DNA of 64,000 bases from Anastatus disparis (lineage: Eukaryota; Arthropoda; Insecta; Hymenoptera; Eupelmidae). Positions 11,776 through 21,740 of this stretch are shown here, piece after piece. Every line of letters starts with the position of its first letter. The first letter of the stretch is position 1. The DNA is taken from the NCBI GenBank assembly GCA_017163975.1, contig JAFFSR010000346.1, forward strand, positions 62,001 through 126,000, given 5' to 3'. Under the pieces are notes generated by a model that was given only the letters and a program-made list of their open reading frames with translations, ran no database searches and had not been told where the DNA came from. The translations under genes and the position numbers were made by a program.

Positions 11776-12867
11776 TTGGCTGTAGCGGAGGAACCAGCAG
11801 AGAATGTAAAGTCAGCTCGCCTCCATATAAAAGATTTGATTAGCAAAAAACTGTTTCTCATTGATACAGGTGCTGAAGTCTCCGTAATTCCTAGAGGGTC
11901 ACAAAAATTAGAAAAAACGCCGCATATTAAACTTTATGCAGCGAATGATACCCTCATAGAAACTTTTGGAGTAACTAGTAAAAGACTCGACTTAGGGTTG
12001 CATAAAATAATTATCTGGAATTTTATTATAGCAGACGTACCGTACCCAATCATTGGAGGTGATTTGCTGCGGCATCACCATCTTCTTCCAGATCTACTTG
12101 CAAGAAAGTTAATAGACGATAACACTCTTAAAGTTGCAACTGCTATAGAAAAAAAGGTCGAGTACTTCAGAGTTTCTGTCCTTATCAGTATGCTCATATA
12201 TTAAATAAATACCCTAAAGTACTAGGTATCGAGCAAGTAGCGCCGCTTGAGGACCGTGGCATTAAGCATCACATTAAAACAACTGGATCTCCAATCGCCC
12301 AAAGAGCAAGAAGGTTGGGCCCAGATAAGCTCCGTGCAGCGAAATAAGAATTTAAAGAGCTTTGTGAGTTAGGCATTTGCCAACCTTCTAGTAGTCCTTG
12401 GGCTAGTCCAATACATATGGTACCCAAGAAAACGGTCAATGGAGAATCTGTGGGGATTACAGGACATTAAATCAATTTACTGTACCTGGTAGTACCTCAC
12501 TTGCACGATTTCCCCGCATTTTTAAGCGGAAAATCTTTGTTCACTTCTTTAGATCTCCAAAAAGCTTATTACCAGATACCAGTCGCTGAATCTGATATAC
12601 CCAAAACCGCTGTAATTACCCCTTTTGGGCTGTTTGTATATAAAGTCATGACGTTTGGCTTGAGCAATGCAGCACAAACTTTTCAGCGTTACGCCAATAA
12701 AGTATTGGGAGATTTAGACTGTGTATTTGTTTATATTGACAATATTCTCATCGCCTCTTCGTCCAAAGAAGAACATGAGAATCATCTAAACACCGTCTTA
12801 AAACGACTCGAGGACTCACATTTATTGCTCAACTTGGAAAAATGTTTATTCGGAGTGGAGGAATTAG
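11776..12867 (+). pseudogene. pol: pol remnant: aspartic protease and truncated reverse transcriptase
   Basis: 11776-12204 encodes an aspartic protease with LIDTGAEVSVIP (catalytic DTG) and the flap/C-terminal IIGGDLL. The frame then decays (stop near 12344, frameshift near 12470) through the fingers of a reverse transcriptase, with SSSPWASPIHMVPKK and CGDYRTLN still legible. From 12501 the palm is open: SLDLQKAYYQIPV, FGLFVYKVMTFGLSNA, then VYIDNILI at the catalytic site, where the second Asp of YxDD is Asn. It ends after KCLFGVEELD, just before the usual FLGH motif, where VRK-like coding begins. Thumb, RNase H and integrase are missing, so this copy could not replicate itself. Confidence 0.82.
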
Positions 12868-12879
12868 ACGGAATTATAT

Positions 12880-13512
12880 ATGGAACGGTATGGAGACAGT
12901 TTGGATAAAGTCTTAAAAGACTCAAACAATAAATTACCTTTGCATCAGGCTTATGCTATTGCCTGGCAGGTGGTGCTTGCTTTAGAATTTCTGCACAGCA
13001 CTAATCACATACATGCGAATATCAAACCCTCGAAAATACTTTTCGATAGGGTAAACAATGAACAAGTCTACTTGACAGGTTTCAACAAAATCACACGGTT
13101 GTACGACGGCCCTTATAAACCGACCACTTCCGACGTGCAAATTGGACACAGTCTCTATAGTAGCAGAGACGTTCACAGAGGCATGTATACAGGACGCAGT
13201 GACCTTGAATCACTTTGCTTTAACCTTATCGCTTGGTTAACAGACACCTTGCCTTGGGCTGAGGTACATAATCCTCAAATGTTATGCTCACGCAAGAACC
13301 AAGCATTTTACAACATTCCGTTGTTTTTGCGGAGTTGTTTTGACACGGCTGACGTGCCGGAACCGGTCAGTAAATTGATGATCGCATTGGGACATATCGG
13401 CCATAATCAACGTGTCAATTATGACCAGATTGGAGGCATACTCTTCGATGGAATGATAGAGTGCAACCATCTGCCGAACATAGGCCTTGGCTTCAGTTCA
13501 GATATTTTATAA
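12880..13512 (+). CDS. VRK-like pseudokinase (C-lobe only), retrotransposon cargo
   Basis: This intact 210-residue ORF starts at MERYGDSLDKVL, which corresponds to the hinge of a vaccinia-related-kinase (CK1-group) domain; the N-lobe with glycine loop and ATP-binding lysine is absent. An in-frame stop at 12865 precludes fusion to upstream pol in this frame. Family landmarks follow in order: LEFLHSTNHIHANIKPSKIL (catalytic loop, residues 36-54), VYLTGF (DFG region, 63-68), IGHSLYSSRDVHRG (activation segment), GRSDLESL with the structural Asp108, and WLTDTLPW (119-126). The catalytic Asp of HxD is Asn47, the metal-binding Asn is Lys52 and the DFG Asp is Gly67, so phosphotransfer is very unlikely. 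The fold may still bind partners or compete with an active VRK. It has no introns, consistent with capture from RNA. The family call is solid; function is inference. Confidence 0.78.
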   Translation: MERYGDSLDKVLKDSNNKLPLHQAYAIAWQVVLALEFLHSTNHIHANIKPSKILFDRVNNEQVYLTGFNKITRLYDGPYKPTTSDVQIGHSLYSSRDVHRGMYTGRSDLESLCFNLIAWLTDTLPWAEVHNPQMLCSRKNQAFYNIPLFLRSCFDTADVPEPVSKLMIALGHIGHNQRVNYDQIGGILFDGMIECNHLPNIGLGFSSDIL

Positions 13513-13676
13513 TCGCGATTCCCTGTAAATAACCTTTTAGCTAGCTTATCTTTGCGCAAATCATTAATTATCTCGAGATTAGTTTTAATTATTGACTGTT
13601 GTATTAACGTATTAGTAGTTAGGTAATCGAGGTGCGATTTAACAACTAATTACCCCCGTGTTATTCTGCAGATAAC
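13513..13676 (+). promoter_or_regulatory. Spacer with possible splice acceptor before the second cargo ORF
   Basis: After the pseudokinase stop there is a donor-like CCCT/GTAAATAA at about 13524 and, just upstream of the next ATG, a pyrimidine-rich TTATTCTGCAG acceptor ending near 13671. A spliced or subgenomic RNA could thus deliver the downstream ORF, as retroviruses do for env. No direct evidence exists. Confidence 0.4.
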
Positions 13677-15422
13677 ATGGAGGAGTTTCTGGAACGACTT
13701 GGGGCGTTCAGGCAGTTCAAGGACAGGCAGCAGTGCCACAGAATTAAGGCAGATTGTTTTTTGGCGTTGTTGATACTGGACGAGTATCGGACCCAGGCGC
13801 AGGTTAAGAACGACGACAGAAGGAGGCACAGTACGCGCCGAATCGGTGCAAATGTCGCAGGTGGCTATATTAGTCACACGACTCATCATCCCATTATGCT
13901 TATCGATGACCAGTTGGTCTTAAGGCTATTCCTATTCAACATACACATGACTGCTACAAAGCAGAGTATTGAGAAAGTCTTACGGGATGCAAATTGCACT
14001 GATGTCACTGTTGTTCGCGTGTTTCACAAGAAAGGCACAACTTCTGCTACGCTCATGTGCGAAAGCATAACTGCGTCCTGCCGAGTCCAGTGTCTAGCGG
14101 CGTCTGGCAAACTTATTTGGAAGTGTGACAGCGGAAACACAAATTCCATCCGTGTTAGACCACACGAAAAGCCCCTGAGTGCACCAGGAGCACCCGTGGT
14201 CAGTCGCAACATCGACAGACGCTTGTTCTCCGAAAGGATTTTAGCCATAGTAAGCAACCGTGCTGTCCTGTACCACATTTCATCGTATTTGGACGCTGAG
14301 GACTTCTTTTCGTTCTACAGAGCAGCACATTACCACTACAATTTCCTAGGCGTGCTTACTGACTTTAATTCATCTTTTAAAAGATATCGTCAGTGTAACG
14401 CAGCTCAGTTGATACAATGTGACTCCGTTAATTTTAAATTTAAAAATATATCAATAGGACCAGGCACACCTGGTAGCATGAATAGTAGCACGGTGTGCAG
14501 GGTGTTAAAAAATCAGGCGGATGCAGGTAGATCTCTCGGAACAGTTGATCTGTCTGGCATCGAAGTAACGACTGAGATCCTTGAGGCATTACAGGGGTGG
14601 AAGGAGATTCGCAATCTAACCTTGGGAAGTACTCGCTTGTCAAACAGTAAGGTTAGTTTTGAAAATGAAGAGCAACTTAAGTTGGTAAATAACAGCGAGG
14701 TCAGTGGTAAATTTTTAGAACATCAAGCTCTACACAAACTGAAGACCTTCTCCATGGTTGGTTGCAAGAGAGTACAGATCCACTTCATTGCTAATTTTAT
14801 TAAAACAAATTCAACCCTTAGAGCGTTATCTATGGTTGACTGCAGAAGTTGCGATCAAGAAATGTATGATTTCATGTTGCTTCAGGATGTATTCAGTGGT
14901 AACAATTTATTGGAGAAATGGGAACTAACATTCTCCAATGAAAGAAGCCCGTTAGTCGAGTGGGTGTACGACCCTCCTTTGACCATGTCTGCGTCGTTGA
15001 AAAACATCAATATCACGAATAATCGTGATTTAAAAGGTCTAGTGGGTAGTATAATAAGTCAGACACCTCACTTAGAACATCTTAGTATAAATGGACTCAA
15101 GATTAATTACTTGTTGGACTTCTCGAGATTACTTAAATTGGAAAGTTTAAAGTTAGATTATAGTACCTTTCTCGGCGACTCCCTCAAAACCCTTAGCAGT
15201 ACGAACATTAAAGTCATTAGAATAGTAAACGTTTTAGGTAAAAAAAAGACCAAAATTCTTAGGTTGGATTTCGTACATCGCTTGTGTAGTTATGGAGGTA
15301 GTTTCGTCGTAGAATTGGTAAATTGTAAGACTGATAAAGCAGTCGATATACGAGCGCGATTCGGTAGACTTAAACTTAAGGTAGATCAGGTCGGCAATGT
15401 GCTAAAGTTATATAAGGAGTAG
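13677..15422 (+). CDS. F-box / leucine-rich-repeat-like protein, retrotransposon cargo
   Basis: An intact 581-residue ORF. Residues 1-70 are charged. Residues about 79-140 (LVLRLFLFNIHM... VTVVRVFHKKG) have the beta-alpha-beta spacing of an RRM-like fold, only a weak resemblance. Residues about 187-225 (ILAIVSNRAVLYHISSYLDAEDFFSFYRAA) resemble an F-box, the Skp1-binding segment of SCF ubiquitin ligases. From about 295 to 550 there are recurring leucine-rich repeats (IRNLTLGSTRLS, LKTFSMVGCKRV, LRALSMVDCRSC, LEHLSINGLKIN, LESLKLDYSTF), as expected of an FBXL substrate-recognition domain. It is uninterrupted while neighbouring gag and pol are broken. Start choice: the first ATG, three bases after a potential splice acceptor. 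If it is an FBXL protein it would select a target for ubiquitination. The host origin is not identified. Confidence 0.6.
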   Translation: MEEFLERLGAFRQFKDRQQCHRIKADCFLALLILDEYRTQAQVKNDDRRRHSTRRIGANVAGGYISHTTHHPIMLIDDQLVLRLFLFNIHMTATKQSIEKVLRDANCTDVTVVRVFHKKGTTSATLMCESITASCRVQCLAASGKLIWKCDSGNTNSIRVRPHEKPLSAPGAPVVSRNIDRRLFSERILAIVSNRAVLYHISSYLDAEDFFSFYRAAHYHYNFLGVLTDFNSSFKRYRQCNAAQLIQCDSVNFKFKNISIGPGTPGSMNSSTVCRVLKNQADAGRSLGTVDLSGIEVTTEILEALQGWKEIRNLTLGSTRLSNSKVSFENEEQLKLVNNSEVSGKFLEHQALHKLKTFSMVGCKRVQIHFIANFIKTNSTLRALSMVDCRSCDQEMYDFMLLQDVFSGNNLLEKWELTFSNERSPLVEWVYDPPLTMSASLKNINITNNRDLKGLVGSIISQTPHLEHLSINGLKINYLLDFSRLLKLESLKLDYSTFLGDSLKTLSSTNIKVIRIVNVLGKKKTKILRLDFVHRLCSYGGSFVVELVNCKTDKAVDIRARFGRLKLKVDQVGNVLKLYKE

Positions 15423-16407
15423 GCGGGTCGGCCGTGCGCACTCGTAAACACGTTGAATTGTGAAACGTGAAAATAGCGTTAAATATATATATCTTTATAT
15501 ATAGTTCATATATAACATTAATGTAAATACCCTAGCAACCACCTAAACTCTATTTTATTTTTTGTATTAACGTTACTCTTTACGAGCATTTAATTTCATA
15601 AAAGTAGTCAAGGTATATATGTAATGTAAATTAGACATCGTTTAAGCGAAATACAAGATTGTTTTGTAAGTTTTAAATAACTACTTTGTGATAGCCACAG
15701 TACAAAATATATCGTTTTAATCAGGTATTAATTACCATCATAATAAGTAAAGTACAATTAAGTACATTTTGTATAAGATAAAAAGCTATAAAGCATTACA
15801 CTCTGTAAAAAAATTGTTTTTAAACACGTTAACTGTGTACGTAAAATAATATTTTGTTAAAAGCTATCTCAAGTATGTAAAGAAAAAACGTTACGTTTGA
15901 GAAAGTTTTAAATGCTCTAAGCGTTATTAAAGACTAGAAAATAATAAAATATTTTGAGAAAGTTTTAGATGCTCTAAGCGATATCAGAAACTAAAAAAAT
16001 AAAAAATATTTTGTTAAACATGTTAAATACTTTAAATAGGATCGTTTTGTATTTTTATAAAGAGTAACAAATGTATCACAAAAACCAAAAAATGTTAATC
16101 GTTAAAGACTGAATTTTTTTCATTTTATATTGAATACGTTTTGACATAGTGTAAGACACGCGCCTTGAATGTATCAATAATTGATCATTTATTTTTTGTA
16201 AAATGTAATGGCGTGGTCCATTCTCAAAAAAGTTAATTAATATTATTTATTATTGTGTATCCAGCTTAAATGCAACGCGCGCAAATAATTAATTAAAGAC
16301 AATGTATGCATTGCGAATGTTATTTATTATATTTCCTACATGTATTACATTGTATTATCGCCATAGGAAAAAAGTTGATTTCCCCGCGTTGTCATTTGGG
16401 GGGAGTA
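15423..16407 (+). other. Retrotransposon 3' untranslated region with polypurine tract
   Basis: About 970 bp of AT-rich noncoding sequence with several AATAAA-like signals and two related 50-60 bp blocks (around 15880-15940 and 15950-16000, each with GAGAAAGTTTTA.ATGCTCTAAGCG). It ends in the purine run GGGGGGAG (16398-16405), which primes plus-strand synthesis, directly before the 3' LTR. Confidence 0.7.
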
Positions 16408-16718
16408 TGTGGGGACCACGTACGTTGTATAAGCGCGTATTGCGCAAGCGTGAAGTGACTGGCTTGCTGGCATAGAGAAGAAGCTCAGCCATCTTAGTCA
16501 GTCGCGCTCGAACTTGTAACTTTTAAAGTTCAGCGCGTGGGCCGGTGGTTGCTGGCGAATAAAGATCTTTTACGATATTAACAGATTTTTTTTTTTTGTT
16601 TAGGCTTCCTATCCATCCTCTTATTTAACTACACGCAATTCCAGGGTATATGGGGCCTGGATAACCTTCTGATCTCCACTGATTATCTCACTTACCGATT
16701 ATTCATCTGTTTCCCCAT
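16408..16718 (+). repeat. 3' LTR, 311 bp
   Basis: It runs from TGTGGGGACC to TCCCCAT and matches the 5' LTR throughout. It retains the empty TTAA site occupied in the 5' copy. Followed by the ACAGC target duplication. Confidence 0.92.
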
Positions 16719-17063
16719 ACAGCTCCTACCAATATATAGCAACGACTGCCCGTGCACTAGGTGTCGATATGCTATGAAGAAGAAGTAGAAAGAGAGGAAG
16801 AACGAAGATGGGGAGAAGAAGAGAAACAACAAGATTAGTACATAATAGGAACGAATTGGAAATGATGAAGCGCTGTCTTCTCGTGCACAGAAAAAGAGAG
16901 AGACAAGATATAACAGAAAGAGATGGGGAGAGCGTAGAGAGGGGACATTACCACTTGCTTCTCTTCGCTTAAAGAGATGTACGCTATAGACGTGCATGTC
17001 TATATATAGTATATCTATATATACATATGGCCTTTACATGTATGTATTTTCTCTCTCAAAAGA

Positions 17064-17066
<3 letters not shown>

Positions 17067-17115
<49 letters not shown>
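17067..17115. repeat. (TA)n microsatellite
   Basis: About 24 uninterrupted TA units. Confidence 0.95.
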
Positions 17116-17775
17116 TAGGGGTACCCCCCTGCTCGCCCTGATCGCCAGCCCCCCAATTTGTGATGTACTTATTCTTGTGTATACATACGTATAAATGCCT
17201 CATCTCTGAAACGTACCCTGAGGCGTTGTAAGAGGAGGGGATAAGGAAACATTGAGGCGTCTCTAAGGCGATGTATAAGGCGGGACAAGAGGCATACAAA
17301 AAAAATGCCTTATCTCTGAGGCGTACCCTGAGGCGTTGTAAGAGGAGGGGATGAGGAAGCACTGAGGCTCCGGTAACTATTTTCACGTTATTTTTGAAAA
17401 TTTTAAAAAATATCACTCTCACAAACTTGAGGCGTTTCGAGGAATTCCTAAGGCTTACCTGAGGCGTCTCTGAGGAGTCTTTGAAGAGACCTATGAGGTA
17501 ATATGAGGCGACAAACGTTGAGGCGATGTCAGAGGCGGGTCGAGGAGGGGGGAGGAGGGGGAAGGCTGGGGGAGGAGGGGGGAGGCATCTCACAGAGGCT
17601 GAAAAAAAAACCTATAGTTACATTAAAAAAATTTAGAAATGTGAGGCTGGGGGAGGAGGGGGGAGGACGCAAGAATGCTATTTTTTGAGGCTTACGTCTA
17701 TATAATATAGGAAGATATATATATATACTTGGGGGGGGGGTACCCCCCTGCTCGCCCTGCTCGCCAACCCCCCAA
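17116..17775. repeat. GAGGCG-rich and G-rich tandem repeat with flanking duplicated block
   Basis: Irregular units containing GAGGCGT recur roughly every 20-50 bp. They grade into a purine-rich GGAGGAGGGGGGAGG tract (17535-17590, 17645-17670). The block GGGGTACCCCCCTGCTCGCC appears at 17118 and again at 17740, so the unit is duplicated. A related copy lies at 20536-20872 continuing at 23604. The 175- and 124-residue minus-strand ORFs here reflect repeat structure. Confidence 0.8.
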
Positions 17776-18768
17776 TACATGATGTACTTATCCTTGAATA
17801 TTATGAAATTTAATGCCATAAATTTAATTAAAGTCAAAAGAGTTGTTAAAGTAATTATGCTGTAAAACACATAAATTTTAATGCAAAAGTACATAATTTG
17901 CATTAAAGTTTGTATAATTTACAGGATAATTACTGCAAAATAAATTGATTTTTATGTAACTTGCAATGATTATTATGCAAATTGCATTAAATTTCATAAC
18001 TTTTACAGCATAACTATTGTAACAGCTTAAATTATTTTAATTTACGCATTAAATTTTATGTCATTTTTAACACTATTTATTCTAATAACCATTTAAATTA
18101 GTGATTATTGAACCAATTATTATTTTTTATAGTACATTGTATTTCTATCTAATTTAATAATATTGTCCTTTTATATATTTAGCTATATGCACGATATATA
18201 AATTGCAATTTTCCACCATAAAGCTTTCAATTTTTAGTTATTTCATGTCGTTCTAATTTTCCAATACTCTGATTGAATCTGTATTGATAAAATGTAGCAA
18301 AGTGATAAAAATTGGAAAATAATAAATTTATTATAAACATTGATTTCATGTTACTTCATTATCTAAAAATATAATGTAGAAAATAGGTTTTTCATTCCAA
18401 TTTTCAAAACAAATTCATAAGTACATATAAAGTTGTTAAATTGATGTTCGTTAAAATATGATTTTAAAAAATGGCTATATTTTGAATCCAAAACAAAGCA
18501 GACTTGTATTATTAGTAAAATTGTCATAATTTAAAAGCATGAATGACTTTTATCCGTTAATACCACATTGCTAACCTTTTCATCCTATGAAATACCATAA
18601 TTTTTATCAATAGCATATTTCTCTTTATGCTAAACCTCATAATTAAAAAAATATACATAGTTTTTGTTCTCATTCACCATCACTATTGCTGAACATTAAA
18701 CAATTAATATCCCTAAACATGTAAACGTAGTTTACGAATAACTCAAATATTTTGATTTTCTCTCTTAG

Positions 18769-18771
<3 letters not shown>
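17776..18771. other. AT-rich spacer, no gene seen
   Basis: A very AT-rich kilobase. Around 17800-18060 the phrase ATGCAAATTGCATTAAATTT and relatives recur, suggesting a degraded tandem repeat. Nothing else is recognisable. Confidence 0.5.

Positions 18772-18838
<67 letters not shown>
18772..18838. repeat. (TA)n microsatellite
   Basis: About 30 TA units. Tyr-Ile repeat ORFs on both strands are artefacts of it. Confidence 0.95.
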
Positions 18839-18842
<4 letters not shown>

Positions 18843-19811
18843 TTTCTCTCATGTATTATAAAATTCATATACAATAATGTATATATCCGAAAACTTTTCA
18901 AATGCTCTCGATTAAATCGAGCCCGGGATTGCAAGCTTGTTTAGATTCAAGTTATACCAAGCTTTAAACCAACTTATGTACATCTCTCTCTTCTCCAACT
19001 TTTAACTCTTCGTTCTCCTCCCCTTCCCCCCCAAAAAAAAAGAATCTATTCGAAACGAATCCAATACGCAGTACTATTCGGTCCAGTTTTCTTTTTTATA
19101 GAAATGTCAAATTTGAGTAAATTTTTTTTGTGATTTAAACGTTTTGCTATTTTGTAAATTTTATAATATAAAAAAGATAAAATTCGCGTCGCGTTATAAA
19201 TCAACTTAAGGGGATGTAATAGGGTATATGATTTCTACATAATTACCGACATCGCAGTTTTCCCAATTTTGTATCTTTATTAAAAAATTTTCAGAAATAT
19301 CTCTATATTAGGCTCTTTATTAGTAGAAATGGAAGACTGTAATATAGAGTTATTTTTAAAAATCTTGGATTAAAAACCAATAACTTGGAAAACTGTAATG
19401 TCGGTATTTTACATCCCCTTAAATGTTTTATTAAAAATAAAATAATAAAAAAATAAATAAAAAAAAACCAGAACATAAAAATTGAATTTGAAAATTTTGT
19501 GTGGAATAAAGGATGAAGATACAATTGACGATTAGGTTCTTTCAGAGATTATAAACAATGAATGTAAGGAACATTACAATTTTTAACGCTAATTTTTTTT
19601 GGAAGGTTATTCTATTTGGTTAGTCTATTGATTTACATTCGAATCTTTGTTTAATCTTATTGATAAAAGCACCTCTATATGCTATATGTTATTGTTAATT
19701 TTAAGAAATAGCAAAAACATCTAATTGAACTAAAAATGGTTTATCTTAAGTGATCTTTAATACCGATGCTTTTGCTGTTTCTTGAATTTTGGAGTTAAGA
19801 AATATAATTTG
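18839..19811. other. Spacer, no gene seen
   Basis: Mostly AT-rich. A degenerate inverted pair lies around 19210-19290 and 19300-19430 (CAT/ATTACCGACATC.CAGTTTTCC against GGAAAACTGTAATGTCGGTA), so a decayed foldback of roughly 230 bp is likely. Confidence 0.45.
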
Positions 19812-19815
19812 TTAA

Positions 19816-20200
19816 CGGCAGGCCGGAGTAGATCCTGATACCGACCGAGTAACAATTGAGTTGTTTGTTATTTACTCAAGTATTAATCGGTGTATCTTCA
19901 AATTAAAGGTTAAGCGCAATAGATATTATTATTATGAACATCTATGCACAAGAAAAAAAAATTCTACCGCTTTGTTTTTGAGAAAAGTAAGGAACACCGA
20001 AGTAAAAGTTTATGTTTATAATATTTTTGCGTTCCTTACTTTTCTCAAAAACAAATCGGTAGATTTTTTTCTTCTTGTGCATAAATATTTGTAATAATAA
20101 TATCTATTGCGCTTAACCTTCAATTTGCAGATACACCGATTAATACTTGAGTAAATAACAAAAATTTCAATTAGACAAGGACAGCGAATCCGGCCTGCTC
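19816..20200. mobile_element. 385 bp TTAA-flanked foldback MITE (family 1)
   Basis: TTAA at 19812-19815 and 20201-20204. The right end carries ATTAGACAAGGACAGCGAAT and GGCCTGCTC, the family 1 signature. Inner arms pair over more than 100 bp (GTTCCTTACTTTTCTCAAAA / TTTTGAGAAAAGTAAGGAAC). The 77-residue ORF within is a hairpin by-product. Confidence 0.9.
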
Positions 20201-20535
20201 TTAATATCTGAATTTTAGTATTATGGATTAGGCCTGATTATTTAATATATCATGGAATATATTTTTTTTATTAATTATAATTTATTTTTAAAAATAATTT
20301 TTAATATATTATAATTATTTTTTAAAATATTCTGTTTCATGTTAAAAAATTGGGGACACAATATTTAAAAAAAACGCGCCCTTACTATTTACCGCACGGG
20401 TGGTGTGGAAAGAATAGAAATTTAGACTAAAATTTATATATTAAAAATTATATTTCTTAATATTTTTATTTTTATGCTTATATTGTTACTGACACAATAT
20501 TTTGATTATATAGATAAAAAAAATTTATTTATTTG

Positions 20536-20872
20536 AGGAGTACGTAGGTATATCTGAGGCGTCGGTAACTATTTTTACGTTATTTTTGAAAACTTTAAAA
20601 ATATCACTCTCACAGACTTAAGGCGTCTTGAAGCTTTTCTAAGGCTTTCCTGAGGCGTCTCTGAGGAGTCTTTGAGGAGACCTATGAGGTAATATGAGGC
20701 GATGTCAGAGGCGGGACGAGGAGGGGGGAGGATGGGGAAGGCGGGGGAGGAGGGGGGAGGCATCTCACAGAGGCTGAAAAAAAACCTATATTTACGTTAA
20801 AAAAAACTAAAAATGTGAGGAGTGGGAGGAGGGTGGAGGAGTGGAAAGAACGCAAGGATTCTATTTTTTTAA
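20536..20872. repeat. Second copy of the GAGGCG/G-rich repeat, interrupted
   Basis: It matches 17360-17690 closely (GTAACTATTTT.ACGTTATTTTTGAAAA, the TTTGA.GAGACCTATGAGGTAATATGAGGCG stretch, and the GGAGGAGGGGGGAGGCATC tract). It stops at the TTAA of the inserted element and resumes at 23604 with GGCTTACGTCTATATAATAT. Confidence 0.85.
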
Positions 20873-21740
20873 GGGCACAAAACACCTTTTTGTCGGTCCC
20901 ACCATCGAATTTGAGTTTATTGCTTTTTTTAAGAAAATTTACTGTAGAATGAGCCCCAATACATTTTTTTACTCTATCTCATTTAGTTCCGTTTTTATGA
21001 AGAAATTAGTAGAATAAACTTTTAATTGTTTTTTTTGTTAATTTTGCTATTTTGAGATTTTTCTCAAATTTTCAGCTGATCTTATTAAAACACTATGAGA
21101 ACTTATTTTTTTATTACTTGATTCAATAATTCATAAATCATTATTTAATCTCCAAAAAGTTTTTTTTAAGAGATTTAATTTTGTTTTTATTTATTAAGTC
21201 TATAATGATATAATTTTTACAAATTAAAAAAATGTTAAGAATTATTTTAAATAGAATTTTTTTAATTTTTATTGATTTTTTTAGGTTTAATTGAAAAAAA
21301 AGAGTTTATTTTTTTTAATTTTAACAAAATATTTATCTTGATTTAAGTTCTGAAAAGTTTTACATCCATATTTTATTCCGTTTTGATTTTGTAAGGAAAC
21401 AAGTGGCACATAGTTATTCGTGTAATTTTTTATCAATTTGAATTTCGCGCGTTCGCGCTTTCTGCTCGTATCATTTCGCTACATGACAGTCCGTCTCAGC
21501 TATTTGTTTGGTCAGTTTGCAGTGAGTTTGTTTACTTAAAGTGCATTTAAAAAATTATTAGTAGGTTTTGTGGTTTAATTTACGTAAAATTATTAATTTT
21601 TAATAAATTACACGTTCGCGAGTTATTTCATATTTTTTTTATGTGCGCCTGAAATTCTACTTTTATCTTAATAGAAAGTGTATTTGAAGTGTAAAAAGCT
21701 TAAATTGACATTAAGAATACGAACCTCGAAAATGTAAAAT

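Larger units (their letters stand above)
7628..16718 (+). mobile_element. Ty3/mag-like LTR retrotransposon carrying two cargo ORFs
   Basis: Near-identical LTRs lie at 7628-8328 and 16408-16718, and the element is flanked by ACAGC at 7623-7627 and 16719-16723. Inside, in order: a primer-binding site, a leader of about 2 kb holding a MITE, gag with a mag-type Cys/His motif, a DTG protease, a reverse transcriptase cut off after its palm, a VRK-like pseudokinase ORF, an F-box/LRR-like ORF, a long 3' UTR, a polypurine tract and the 3' LTR. RNase H, integrase and any envelope are absent. gag and pol carry stops and frameshifts while both cargo ORFs are intact. The copy is therefore non-autonomous and appears to be a gene-transducing retroelement. 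An alternative is that the cargo is host DNA trapped by recombination between two elements. Confidence 0.85.

Noticed and set aside
7628..16718. Reading the VRK-like and F-box-like ORFs as envelope proteins
   Set aside because: Neither has a signal peptide, transmembrane segment or furin site, and both show clear intracellular-domain patterns.
17066..17903. Long minus-strand ORFs rich in Pro and Tyr-Ile
   Set aside because: Products of GAGGCG/G-rich repeats and the TA microsatellite; no domain and no start context.
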